Below are positions 1 through 8,513 of a DNA stretch of 31,909 nt, piece after piece (within the stretch, counting starts at the first letter, position 1; each line of letters begins with the position of its first letter). The stretch covers positions 1 through 31,909 of the forward strand of contig JAEZLD010000106.1 of assembly GCA_023415335.1 (NCBI GenBank). Reading direction: 5' to 3'. A program made the position numbers and the translations under genes. The notes below the pieces were generated by a model that was given only the letters and a program-made list of their open reading frames with translations, had not been told where the DNA came from and did not search any database. Source of the stretch: Bacillota bacterium. Its GTDB lineage: Bacteria; Bacillota; Clostridia; Clostridiales; Caloramatoraceae.

Positions 1-39
1 ATAATCCTTATTTTTCTCAACTGGTATTTCTCTTTTCAT
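1..39 (-). CDS. First 13 codons of a truncated gene, possibly a TRAM-domain RNA methyltransferase
   Basis: An ATG at 39-37 is preceded on the minus strand by an AGGTG ribosome site about seven bases away, and the frame stays open to the window edge, reading MKREIPVEKNKDY. This opening resembles, from memory, the start of clostridial TRAM-domain 23S rRNA (uracil-5-)-methyltransferases (RlmD/RumA type), which begin with a similar short charged stretch before the TRAM beta-barrel. Thirteen residues cannot prove this. It follows the DUF378 gene but is separated from it by a terminator, so it probably has its own promoter in 40-98. Confidence 0.42.
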   Translation of the reverse strand, partial: MKREIPVEKNKDY

Positions 40-98
40 TTTTAACACCTACTTACTAGATTCATCCATAATATTGTAACAAAAAAAACGTATATAGG

Positions 99-129
99 AA
101 ATAAAATATCCCTCATAAAGAGGGATATT
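99..129 (-). terminator. Rho-independent terminator after the DUF378 gene
   Basis: A perfect 10-bp stem (105-114 with 120-129) and a 5-base loop lie just past the stop codon at 135. On the minus strand the stem is followed by TTATTT. Confidence 0.75.
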
Positions 130-134
130 AAAGG

Positions 135-353
135 TTATTCTCTGCTGTATTCTCTGTCTGGTGCCTTTGATACGGTGTAAATCAGGTATACTCCTGCTAT
201 ACCTACCAGGGTAAATACTATTCTACTAAGAAGAGAATTTGCCCCGAATAGGAAGGTTACAAGATTGAACCTGAATATTCCTACAAGGCCCCAGTTTAAG
301 GCACCAATTATGGTAAGAACAATTGCTACCCAGTCTATGCCATCATACCTCAT
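135..353 (-). CDS. DUF378 family small membrane protein
   Basis: A 72-residue protein with two hydrophobic segments (about residues 6-27 and 40-60) around the motif IGALNWGLVGIF, which is characteristic of the DUF378 family (also seen as YuzA-like proteins). The family is a short two-helix inner-membrane protein with no established function. An earlier in-frame ATG at 359-357 is only one base from the AGGAGG ribosome site (366-361), while the ATG at 353-351 is seven bases away, so I chose the latter. The gene sits alone: a terminator closes pyk upstream and another follows this gene. No clear promoter was recognised in 367-441. Confidence 0.85.
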   Translation of the reverse strand: MRYDGIDWVAIVLTIIGALNWGLVGIFRFNLVTFLFGANSLLSRIVFTLVGIAGVYLIYTVSKAPDREYSRE

Positions 354-441
354 TTTCATTCCTCCTTGTTCATAAGGTAAGAGTATGATTTATGTTTCAT
401 ACCATTAATGTTTACAAAAGAGCTTAAAATTATACCTAAAT

Positions 442-466
442 AAAAAAAGCACATCCGAAGATGTGC
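442..466 (-). terminator. Rho-independent terminator of the pfkA-pyk unit
   Basis: A 7-bp stem (449-455 with 460-466) closes a UUCG tetraloop on the minus-strand RNA with a C-G closing pair, a very stable loop, and seven U residues (448-442) follow. It lies about 90 bases past the pyk stop. Confidence 0.88.
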
Positions 467-553
467 AAATGTAGAATCAGCTACCAGTTAAGTCGCCTTT
501 ATTGATTATTTACCATTTTTTATATAATTATACATATGTATTCTATATTACCA

Positions 554-2314
554 TTAGCTAATATGAGCTTTTCCACTATAAATGATTCCATATCTGGTAT
601 CCATAGTAATAAGAGACCCTGTCTTTATAATACTGGTGGCATTCTCCGCTCCTGTAATCAGTGGTATTCCATCCTTTATGAGCTTAAGGGCTGCATCTGA
701 GGTATTACCACCTTCCTCTGCAATAACGCCTCCCACACAGTCTGCCAGGTTCAGGTATTCATCTTTTATATTCTTAACAACAATTATGTCGCCGTCGTTT
801 ACCATTTCCACAATTTCTTCGGCTGAGGCATCCTCTGGTATTATAAATGCATTCCCATATGTGGAGTTTCCTACTCCTACTCCCCTTACAAGGAGTTGTC
901 CTACTATGTGTACCTTAAGCAGGTTAGTTGTTCCAGCATAGCCTACAGGCACTCCTGTAACTACTACAACCAGTTCGCCGGTTTTAACATAGCCCTGTTC
1001 CTGTGCCCTATCAACAGATTTCTCCAGAACCTCGTCTACTGTTTTCATCTCTCCTGCTACTATTGGATATACTCCCCAGGATATGGAGAGTTTCCTTGCT
1101 ACATCCTCATTAGGAGTCATTGCTATTATGGCACACTTTGGCCTGTATTTGCATATTCTGTTGGCAGCTCTTCCAGTCTGTGAAACCGTTATTACTGCTG
1201 ATGCATCAAGTTCCTCAGCTGTGGTTGTGGCTGCACGGCTTACTGCATCTGGTACAGTATGAAGGGGATTGCTTACGTGCCTTCGCCTGAGTGCAACATA
1301 GTCAAGTGACGCTTCAGTCCTTAAGGCAATCTTTGCCATTGTAGTTACTGCCTCCAGTGGATATTTTCCGTTAGCAGTCTCTCCGCTCAGCATTATTGCA
1401 TCTGTACCGTCCAGTATGGCATTAGCCACATCGCTGGCCTCTGCTCTGGTTGGCCTTGGATTTCTAATCATGGAATCCAGCATCTGTGTAGCTGTTATTA
1501 CAGGCTTCCCTGCTGTGTTACACTTTTCTATTATGGTCTTTTGAGCAACAGGCACCTCTTCAACAGGTATCTCTACTCCCAGGTCTCCTCTTGCAACCAT
1601 TATTGCATCTGAGAATTTAATAATCTCATCTATATTGTTAAGCCCTTCCCTGTTTTCAATCTTTGATATTATCTTCACACTATTTCCACCATTTTCCTCA
1701 AGTACCCTGCGTATAGCGATAACATCTGCAGCCTTTCTTATAAATGATGCGGCTACCATGTCCACTCCACTTTTTACGCCAAATACTATATCATCAATAT
1801 CCTTCTGGGTAAGTGCTGGAAGATTTATCTTAACTTCTGGTATGTTTACTCCCTTGTTGTTGCCAAGTGCACCACTGTTTAGTACCCTGCATTTTATGTT
1901 TCTTCCTTCAATAGTCTCAACTCTCATACCAACAAGTCCGTCATCTATAAGTATGGTGTCTCCGGGCTTTACATCCTCATGGAGCTTATCATAGGTTACT
2001 GAAATAATATTGCTGTCTCCTGTAACCTCTTCTGTGGTGATTATAAACTCCTGCCCCTCACAAAGCTCTACCTTGCCTTCCTTAAAGCTCTTTAGCCTTA
2101 TTTCAGGTCCCTTTGTATCAAGTATTATTGCAATGGATTTTTTTAGCTGCTGTCTTATTTTCTTAATGGACTCTATCCTTTTTCCATGCTCCTCATAGGA
2201 TCCATGGGAGAAGTTCAGCCTTGCAGCGTTCATGCCAGATTCCATAAGACTCCTTAAAGTTTCTTCGGATTCACTTGTAGGACCAATTGTGCATACAATT
2301 TTAGTTTTCCTCAT
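554..2314 (-). CDS. pyk: Pyruvate kinase with C-terminal PEP-utiliser-like domain
   Basis: Converts phosphoenolpyruvate and ADP to pyruvate and ATP, the last step of glycolysis, in the cytosol. The 586-residue length matches the long Gram-positive form. The barrel carries R32/N34/S36 (ARLNFSHGS), D66 in LDTKGPEIR, K218 and E220 in SKIENREG, the MVARGDLG motif (239-246) and T274 in PVITATQM. The allosteric domain covers roughly 350-475. The C-terminal mobile domain (about 480-586) keeps the EEGG...GIPLITG pattern, but the phosphohistidine position of PEP-utilising enzymes is Asp (TSD, D540), so it is not expected to carry phosphate. The ribosome site AAAGGAG is seven bases before the ATG. pfkA ends 11 bases upstream, so the pair is co-transcribed and links two control points of glycolysis. 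Confidence 0.97.
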   Translation of the reverse strand: MRKTKIVCTIGPTSESEETLRSLMESGMNAARLNFSHGSYEEHGKRIESIKKIRQQLKKSIAIILDTKGPEIRLKSFKEGKVELCEGQEFIITTEEVTGDSNIISVTYDKLHEDVKPGDTILIDDGLVGMRVETIEGRNIKCRVLNSGALGNNKGVNIPEVKINLPALTQKDIDDIVFGVKSGVDMVAASFIRKAADVIAIRRVLEENGGNSVKIISKIENREGLNNIDEIIKFSDAIMVARGDLGVEIPVEEVPVAQKTIIEKCNTAGKPVITATQMLDSMIRNPRPTRAEASDVANAILDGTDAIMLSGETANGKYPLEAVTTMAKIALRTEASLDYVALRRRHVSNPLHTVPDAVSRAATTTAEELDASAVITVSQTGRAANRICKYRPKCAIIAMTPNEDVARKLSISWGVYPIVAGEMKTVDEVLEKSVDRAQEQGYVKTGELVVVVTGVPVGYAGTTNLLKVHIVGQLLVRGVGVGNSTYGNAFIIPEDASAEEIVEMVNDGDIIVVKNIKDEYLNLADCVGGVIAEEGGNTSDAALKLIKDGIPLITGAENATSIIKTGSLITMDTRYGIIYSGKAHIS

Positions 2315-2325
2315 ATATTTCTCCT

Positions 2326-3288
2326 TTACTTAGACAGTATCATTGAAAGATTGTATAGTTCTTCATCAAGTACTCTCTTCATTGCTATTGCCTCATCCAT
2401 ATCCATGTCTATTATCTTGTTATTCTTTATACCTACAACCCTCTGGCTCTTACCTTCCATAAGTACCTCTACTGCCTTAGCTCCAAGCCTTGAAGCAAGT
2501 ATTCTATCAAAGGCTGTGGGACTTCCTCCTCTTTGTATATGGCCTAGGATTGTTGATCTTGTTTCAATACCTGTAACCTCTTCAATTTCCTTAGCCATAG
2601 CCTGAGCTCCTCCCACACCTTCTGCTAGGAGTACAAGGTTGTGCATTTTTCCTCTTTGCTTTCCTTCTATTATAGTTTTACACAGATCATCAAAATTATA
2701 TTCCTTTTCAGGAATAATTATACTTTCCGCTCCTCCTGCAAGCCCTGTATAAAGGGCAATGTCTCCACATCTTCTTCCCATTACTTCTATTATGCTTACC
2801 CTCTCATGGGATGTGGAGGTATCCCTTATCTTATTTATGGCTTCAAGCACTGTGTTCTGTGATGTATCAAAGCCTATTGTATAGTCTGTATAAGCCAGGT
2901 CATTATCTATGGTTCCTGGAATCCCTACTGTATTTATACCAAACTCCTTTGAAAGCTTCTGAGCCCCTGCAAAGGAACCATCTCCTCCTATTACCACAAG
3001 CCCCTCTATTCCAAATACCCTAAGCACATTATATGCTCTTTTTCTACCCTCAGGAGCCCTGAACTCTTCGCTTCTAGCTGTTCTAAGTATGGTCCCACCT
3101 CTTTGTATTATATCTGAAACCGAATGTCTGTTCATTTCATTAATTTCTCCATTAATAAGGCCGTTATAACCCCTTTCAATGCCCATAACTCTGAGGCCAT
3201 TTGCAATTCCATACCTGACTACAGCCCTTATGGCCGCATTCATACCAGGGGCATCCCCACCACTGGTGAGCACTCCTATTGTCTTCAT
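2326..3288 (-). CDS. pfkA: ATP-dependent 6-phosphofructokinase
   Basis: Phosphorylates fructose 6-phosphate to fructose 1,6-bisphosphate, the committed step of glycolysis. Its 320 residues equal the classic bacterial enzyme. Visible motifs are the ATP-binding GGDAPGMNAAIRA (10-22), R72 in RTAR, the GGDGS loop (101-105), the catalytic TIDND (126-130, base D128), GFDTS (139-143) and the RCGDIAL stretch typical of the substrate and allosteric site. G103-D104 fits an ATP enzyme rather than a pyrophosphate-dependent one, which normally has Asp at the residue after GGD. The start is supported by GGAGGAG upstream of the ATG. It lies between a small DUF2007-like gene and pyk in one transcription unit. 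Confidence 0.97.
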   Translation of the reverse strand: MKTIGVLTSGGDAPGMNAAIRAVVRYGIANGLRVMGIERGYNGLINGEINEMNRHSVSDIIQRGGTILRTARSEEFRAPEGRKRAYNVLRVFGIEGLVVIGGDGSFAGAQKLSKEFGINTVGIPGTIDNDLAYTDYTIGFDTSQNTVLEAINKIRDTSTSHERVSIIEVMGRRCGDIALYTGLAGGAESIIIPEKEYNFDDLCKTIIEGKQRGKMHNLVLLAEGVGGAQAMAKEIEEVTGIETRSTILGHIQRGGSPTAFDRILASRLGAKAVEVLMEGKSQRVVGIKNNKIIDMDMDEAIAMKRVLDEELYNLSMILSK

Positions 3289-3365
3289 ATAACATTCTCC
3301 TCCCTCATTATAATGACTATTTCCCTAAAATAAAATAATAAATATAAACAGCATCGCCCCAGCCA

Positions 3366-3563
3366 TCACAAATAGGCCATGGATGTAAGCACCATACTGG
3401 CGTCCTCTACCTCCATCTGTGGTACCATTACCTCGTATATTGTCCTTTGTCCTTTGTTTTGTCCAAGCTGTCTCAGTTTTACCAATATCCCATTGTCCCT
3501 TAGTGCACCGGATATCTTATCTGCTTCCTGTGTACTTTGGGCAACATACACTACTGTCCACAT
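3366..3563 (-). CDS. Small DUF2007-like protein
   Basis: A 65-residue soluble protein. The pattern WTVVYVAQSTQEADKI, then a short helix, GILVKLRQL and a C-terminal YEVMVP...VEDASMVL resembles the DUF2007 / putative prokaryotic signal-transducing fold, a small ferredoxin-like beta-alpha-beta unit related to PII-like proteins. No catalytic residues or membrane segment are visible and its role is unknown. The ribosome site AGGGGG lies eight bases before the ATG. It is the first gene after a predicted promoter (3647-3639) and precedes pfkA by 77 bases, so it probably shares a transcript with pfkA and pyk. A similar short gene commonly sits between dnaE and pfkA in clostridia, from memory. Confidence 0.72.
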   Translation of the reverse strand: MWTVVYVAQSTQEADKISGALRDNGILVKLRQLGQNKGQRTIYEVMVPQMEVEDASMVLTSMAYL

Positions 3564-3638
3564 ATCATAGTCCCCCTAAAACCTATCATGCATTGTAAAA
3601 GCAAATGCTCTTTTACTAATTATAATGTCTTTATCTGT

Positions 3639-3647
3639 ATTATAGCA
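3639..3647 (-). promoter_or_regulatory. Extended -10 promoter for the small protein–pfkA–pyk unit
   Basis: Minus strand reads TGCTATAAT, a perfect extended -10 element, about 75 bases upstream of the small-protein start. No good -35 is visible at 16-18 bases, which is tolerated with a TGn extension. Its position between the dnaE stop and the glycolytic genes suggests glycolysis is not solely dependent on the dnaE transcript. Confidence 0.55.
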
Positions 3648-3694
3648 TAATTAAATGATACTATTTAGTACTTATTCATTATTTGATATATACT

Positions 3695-6600
3695 TTACCC
3701 AGTTTTTACATTCTCCTGGCCAATTGCATCCTTAAGTACCTTTAACAGCTCCTCCTGAGGGTCTACCCACATTTCTCTTGGAACCATAAACTGTTTCTTC
3801 GTACCTCTGATATATATTATAATGGGGCATTCTCCATGATGGGAATCCATAAGTGGCTTCAGGCTTTCAATCCTCTCCTGCCAGTTTTCCTCATTAAGTC
3901 TTAAATAAATCTTCTTTATGAAGGAAGCCGCTGAACCCTTGATTAATGGCTCAATTGTTTCTGCAAGCAGCTTTGGCTCCTCCTCTTCCCTTATGCTTAT
4001 CCTCCCCTTAATGACTACTATGGAATCCTCTATAAGGAACTTGCTACATTTTTGGTATGTCTTAGGAAATACCAGAACCTCAATGCTTCCCAGCTCATCC
4101 TCTAAAGTTATAAATGCCATTATATCGTTTTTTCTTGTGGATTTTATCTTTACGGAGGATACAATTCCTCCCACAATTACGTTCTGGCCGTCCTTTATGC
4201 TGGATTCATAGCCTCCAGTGCTCTCATCCTGCTCAATGATTATATCCGAAAGCTTCGTATTTGTTGCTAAATCCAGCTCCTCGCTGTATTCATCCAGTGG
4301 ATGGCCACTTACATAAAGGCCCATCATTTCCTTCTCCATGGCAAGAAGGTACTTCTTATCGAATTCCTTCAAATCGGGGAAGTCATCCTTTTTAACCTTC
4401 TCCTCCTGACCCATGGAAAAAAGGGACATCTGGCCATCTATGTTATTCCTCTTCTGGGTGACTACAGAGTCTATAACCCTTTCGTATACACTCAGCAGCA
4501 CAGACCTTTTAAGGCCGAAGGAATCGAATGCACCTGCCTTTATCATGCTCTCAACAGCCCTTTTGTTTATCTCTGAGAAGTCTACACTTTCACAAAAGTC
4601 TGTAAAGCACTTAAAGCTTCCCTTCTTTTTCCTTGAGTTTATAATAGAAAGAACTGCTCCTCTTCCTACGTTTTTAATAGCTGCAAGTCCAAACCTGATT
4701 CTTTTTCCTGCAACTGAGAAGTTTACATAGCTTTCATTTATGTCTGGAGGCAGTACCTCTATTCCCTTCTTCTTGCAGCTATTTATATAGAATGCCACCT
4801 TGTTGTTGTTTCCCATAACACTGGTAAGCATAGCACACATGAACTGTATGGGATAATACCTCGTAAGGTATGCGGTCTGGTATGCCACTACTGCATAGGC
4901 AGCTGCATGGCTTTTGTTGAAGGCATAGCTGGCAAAATCCATCATCTGGTTAAATATGGTCTTTGCAGTCTCCTCGCTTACGCCATTGTTTATAGCTCCT
5001 GGAACTACAAGGTCTCCATTCTCGTCCTTTAGTCCATATATGAAATTTTTACGCTCCTGCTCCATAACACTGTGCTTCTTCTTAGACATCGCCCTTCTGA
5101 CCAAATCAGATCGTCCCATGGAATAGCCAGCCATGTCACGCACTATCTGCATAACCTGCTCCTGATAAACCATACAGCCATAGGTAACGCCAAGTATGGG
5201 CTCTAGCTTAGGGTCCAGGTATGTTATATTTTCAGTATGATTTTTATTCTTTATATAGGTGGGAATCTGGTCCATAGGACCTGGCCTGTATAGGGAGATT
5301 CCTGCTATTATATCCTCAAGGCTGGAAGGCTTAAGCTCCTTCATAAAACTTGTCATACCAGAAGACTCCAGCTGAAATATACCTGCTGTATCTCCCTGGC
5401 TTATGAGCTCATATACGCTGCTGTCCTCATAGTTTATGTGGTCAAGGTCAAGCTTTACGCCTTCAGTCTTCTCCACCAGCTCCAGGGCATCTCTGAGCAC
5501 CGTAAGGGTCCTGAGTCCGAGGAAGTCCATCTTTAACAGCCCAAGCTCCTCTATGGTATTCATAGGAAATTGGGTAACCAGAGTATCATCATTTTTAGAT
5601 AATGGAACGTATTCTACCAGAGGTCTTCCGGAAATAACTACTCCTGCCGCATGGGTTGAGGAGTGCCTTGGAATACCCTCCAAGGACCTGGAAATATCTA
5701 TAAGGTATTTTACCCTTTCATCCTCTTCATACTGCCTCTTGAGTTCAGGATTCATATCCATTGCCTTATCTATGGTTATGTTAAGCTCCATTGGAATCAT
5801 CTTGGCAATAACATCAACCTCTGCATAGGTATAATTAAGCGCCCTTCCTACGTCCCTAATTACTGCCCTTGCTGCCATAGTTCCGAAGGTTATTATCTGG
5901 GCAACCTTATCCTTTCCATACTTCTCCACAACATAGTCTATTACCTCCTGCCTTCTTTCGTAGCAGAAGTCCGAATCTATATCAGGCATGCTTACTCTTT
6001 CCGGGTTGAGGAACCTTTCAAATATCAAATTATACTTTATTGGGTCTATTTTGGTAATTCCTAAGGAATAAGCCACGATGGAGCCTGCTCCACTTCCACG
6101 TCCAGGCCCTGTTACAATATTATGCTCCCCTGCAAACCTTATAAAGTCCCATACAATAAGGAAGTAGTCCACATAGCCCATCTGTTCAATTATGGAAAGC
6201 TCATAATTCAGCCTATCCATAACCTCCTTTGAAGGAGGGTTATATCTCTTTTGTAGACCCTCTGTACAGAGCTTCCTCAGGTACGCCTTTGAATCCATTC
6301 CATCAGGTGTGTCAAAATAGGGCAGCTTTGTCTTGTGGAATTCAAAGTCCACATTACACCTTTCTGCTATCTTTACGGTATTGTCCAGAGCTTCAGGAGT
6401 ATCCTTAAATATCTCCTCCATCTCATCCCCACTTTTAAGATAGAACTCGCTGCCTTCAAATTTCATCCTGTCACTGTCATCTATAGTCTTTCCAGTTTGT
6501 ATACAGAGAAGTATCTCATGGGCATCAGAATCCTCACGATTAATATAATGGCAGTCATTGGTACATATAAGGGGTATGCCTGTTTCCTTTGAGAGCCTTT

Positions 6601-7171
6601 TCAAATCATTGTTTACCTTCTTCTGCTCATCTATACCATGGTCCTGGAGTTCAAGGTAGTAGTTATCCTCTCCGAATATGTTCCTGCACAAAAGGGCAGT
6701 CTGTCTGGCCTTATCATAGTCATTTTTTAACAGGTGCGACTGCACCTCTCCACCTAAACAAGCACTTAGAGCAATGAGGCCCTCACTGTTCTCCCTTAGC
6801 AGCTCGTAATCCGCTCTAGGCTTATAATAAAAGCCTTCTGAGAAGGCTGTTGATACTATCTTCATAAGATTCTTATAGCCCGTGTTGTTTTTAGCAAGAA
6901 GAACCAGATGGTAGTACTCATTATCTATTCCTGCATCCTTGTTGAAAAGTCTCCTTGGAGCAGTATATATTTCACACCCTATCACAGGGTGTATTCCCTC
7001 CTCAAGGCATGCCTTGTAGAAGTCTATGACTCCATACATAACTCCATGGTCCGTAATAGCCAGCGACTTCATCCCAAGCTCCTTTGCTCTCTTTACAAGC
7101 TGCCCCACACGAGCAGATCCATCCAAAAGACTGTATTCAGTATGAACATGCAAATGTACAAAGTCTCTCAC
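3695..7171 (-). CDS. dnaE: DNA polymerase III alpha subunit, DnaE type
   Basis: Replicative DNA polymerase of the C family; in Firmicutes DnaE works beside PolC, chiefly on lagging-strand and primer extension. The 1158-residue protein has an N-terminal PHP domain (about 1-280: HLHVH at 6-10, DHG at 41-43, E67, H88, C138, D206/H208), the polymerase core with GPGRGSGAGS (355-364) and catalytic PDIDSD (396-401), MDFLGL further on, tandem helix-hairpin-helix region, and a C-terminal OB fold (VIVGGIVSSV ... IEVLVFP). It lacks the 3'-5' exonuclease insertion that marks PolC. The start codon is GTG, with AGGTG just upstream overlapping the stop of the preceding gene; the gap is eight bases. Confidence 0.96.
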   Translation of the reverse strand: MRDFVHLHVHTEYSLLDGSARVGQLVKRAKELGMKSLAITDHGVMYGVIDFYKACLEEGIHPVIGCEIYTAPRRLFNKDAGIDNEYYHLVLLAKNNTGYKNLMKIVSTAFSEGFYYKPRADYELLRENSEGLIALSACLGGEVQSHLLKNDYDKARQTALLCRNIFGEDNYYLELQDHGIDEQKKVNNDLKRLSKETGIPLICTNDCHYINREDSDAHEILLCIQTGKTIDDSDRMKFEGSEFYLKSGDEMEEIFKDTPEALDNTVKIAERCNVDFEFHKTKLPYFDTPDGMDSKAYLRKLCTEGLQKRYNPPSKEVMDRLNYELSIIEQMGYVDYFLIVWDFIRFAGEHNIVTGPGRGSGAGSIVAYSLGITKIDPIKYNLIFERFLNPERVSMPDIDSDFCYERRQEVIDYVVEKYGKDKVAQIITFGTMAARAVIRDVGRALNYTYAEVDVIAKMIPMELNITIDKAMDMNPELKRQYEEDERVKYLIDISRSLEGIPRHSSTHAAGVVISGRPLVEYVPLSKNDDTLVTQFPMNTIEELGLLKMDFLGLRTLTVLRDALELVEKTEGVKLDLDHINYEDSSVYELISQGDTAGIFQLESSGMTSFMKELKPSSLEDIIAGISLYRPGPMDQIPTYIKNKNHTENITYLDPKLEPILGVTYGCMVYQEQVMQIVRDMAGYSMGRSDLVRRAMSKKKHSVMEQERKNFIYGLKDENGDLVVPGAINNGVSEETAKTIFNQMMDFASYAFNKSHAAAYAVVAYQTAYLTRYYPIQFMCAMLTSVMGNNNKVAFYINSCKKKGIEVLPPDINESYVNFSVAGKRIRFGLAAIKNVGRGAVLSIINSRKKKGSFKCFTDFCESVDFSEINKRAVESMIKAGAFDSFGLKRSVLLSVYERVIDSVVTQKRNNIDGQMSLFSMGQEEKVKKDDFPDLKEFDKKYLLAMEKEMMGLYVSGHPLDEYSEELDLATNTKLSDIIIEQDESTGGYESSIKDGQNVIVGGIVSSVKIKSTRKNDIMAFITLEDELGSIEVLVFPKTYQKCSKFLIEDSIVVIKGRISIREEEEPKLLAETIEPLIKGSAASFIKKIYLRLNEENWQERIESLKPLMDSHHGECPIIIYIRGTKKQFMVPREMWVDPQEELLKVLKDAIGQENVKTG

Positions 7172-7179
7172 GCTGTCAC

Positions 7180-8487
7180 CTACCTTCTTAAAAACTTAGC
7201 GCTTAGCATTCCCTTTCCCAAAAGCATCCTTTTTCTCTCCGACCACATCTCTATCTCAACCTTAGCAAAGCTTCTTCCCATATCTATAATATTACACCCT
7301 ATAATAACCTCCATGTCAACCTGTACAGGCTTGGTATAATAGACTGTAAATGAGTCTACTGTCACGTTGAAATGGTTTTTCTGCAGAAGGGTTGTAGTTG
7401 CTGCCGAGGACATTAAAAGACTCATAGCATTCCAGCTTGCTGTTCCCAAGCTTCCCAGCATGTCTGGAGTTATATTGCCATAGAAGGTAATCCCATTTTC
7501 GCTATGGGAGAAGGTAAATCTTTTAATCAGCATATCATCTATGGTATCTGCCACCTGTGGCTGACGGCTTGCAAACTGAAGGGTTTTTACTACCTCCTGA
7601 TGGCTTACCGTACCAATCAGAAGCCTGTTTTCAATAACAGGTATGAACTCCATATTCTCCCATGACATAATATAGGCAGCATAGGAAATCGTAGTCCTTG
7701 GGGATATTGTTATTGGGTTCTTCACAATAAACCTTAAAATAGGTTCTGCGTCTGTTATGTCCAATGGAACGTCCTGAAGAAGTACCACACCTGCAAATCT
7801 TTTAAGCTCATCAATTACAGGAAAGGCCCCTTTCTTAAATTCCTTGGAAAATTTCCTTAATTCCCCTACAGTGGCATCCCTATCGATGCATACAGGAGTT
7901 TTATTCATTATATCCTCTGCAATTATTATATCCTTCTTAATTAGGCTTTCAGATATTGCCTTGTTTATCATAGTAGCCGTTGTAAATGTATCATAGGGTG
8001 AGGATATTATGGGGAGACTCTTTTCGTTTGCATAACTTCTTACATCCTCACTGCAGGAAAAGCCTCCTGTAATCAGCACCCCGCAATCCTTTTCCAGTGC
8101 AAGCATATGCACCTTCTCACGGTTGCCTACTATTACAATGTTTCCCGGAGTAATATATTTGGTCATCTCATCCAATGTCATTGCACCTATTACAAACTTT
8201 TTCAAAGTCTTGTACAGGCCATTTTTGCCTCCTAGCACCACACCATCTACTATATTGACCACCTCTGTAAAGGTCAGGTGGTCAATATTATTCTTATGGA
8301 GCTTTTCTATTCTGACAGTTCCCACCCTTGGTATAGTGCTTACTATTTCCAAAAGCTCAGCTTCCTTGATAGCTCTATATGCAGTCCCATCGCTTACGTT
8401 AAGCACGGTTGCAATTGAACGTACAGATATCCTGGTTCCTATTGACAAGCCTTCAATATATTTTAGTATTTCCTCATGCTTAGACAT
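7180..8487 (-). CDS. HTH–DRTGG–CBS–hotdog multidomain protein (YtoI-like)
   Basis: A 435-residue protein that resembles Bacillus YtoI, which is also encoded near dnaE. Domains in order: winged-helix-like DNA-binding region (about 10-60, SVRSIATVLNVSDGTAYRAI), DRTGG domain (about 75-185, with GVLITGGF at 136-143), a CBS pair (about 193-305), and a C-terminal hotdog thioesterase-like domain (about 325-435, ending MLLGKGMLSAKF). CBS pairs usually bind adenosyl nucleotides, so a nucleotide-responsive regulator or acyl-thioester-linked enzyme is a reasonable inference, but its function is not established. The GGGGGGAG ribosome site precedes the ATG. The gene is 26 bases after whiA and eight before dnaE, so it is part of the same operon. 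Confidence 0.85.
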   Translation of the reverse strand: MSKHEEILKYIEGLSIGTRISVRSIATVLNVSDGTAYRAIKEAELLEIVSTIPRVGTVRIEKLHKNNIDHLTFTEVVNIVDGVVLGGKNGLYKTLKKFVIGAMTLDEMTKYITPGNIVIVGNREKVHMLALEKDCGVLITGGFSCSEDVRSYANEKSLPIISSPYDTFTTATMINKAISESLIKKDIIIAEDIMNKTPVCIDRDATVGELRKFSKEFKKGAFPVIDELKRFAGVVLLQDVPLDITDAEPILRFIVKNPITISPRTTISYAAYIMSWENMEFIPVIENRLLIGTVSHQEVVKTLQFASRQPQVADTIDDMLIKRFTFSHSENGITFYGNITPDMLGSLGTASWNAMSLLMSSAATTTLLQKNHFNVTVDSFTVYYTKPVQVDMEVIIGCNIIDMGRSFAKVEIEMWSERKRMLLGKGMLSAKFLRR

Positions 8488-8513
8488 TCTCTCCCCCCAT
8501 TTATAAACAGAAG

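Noticed and set aside
3307..3312. TATAAT just upstream of pfkA as a separate promoter
   Set aside because: Transcription would start almost on the ribosome site and no -35 is visible.
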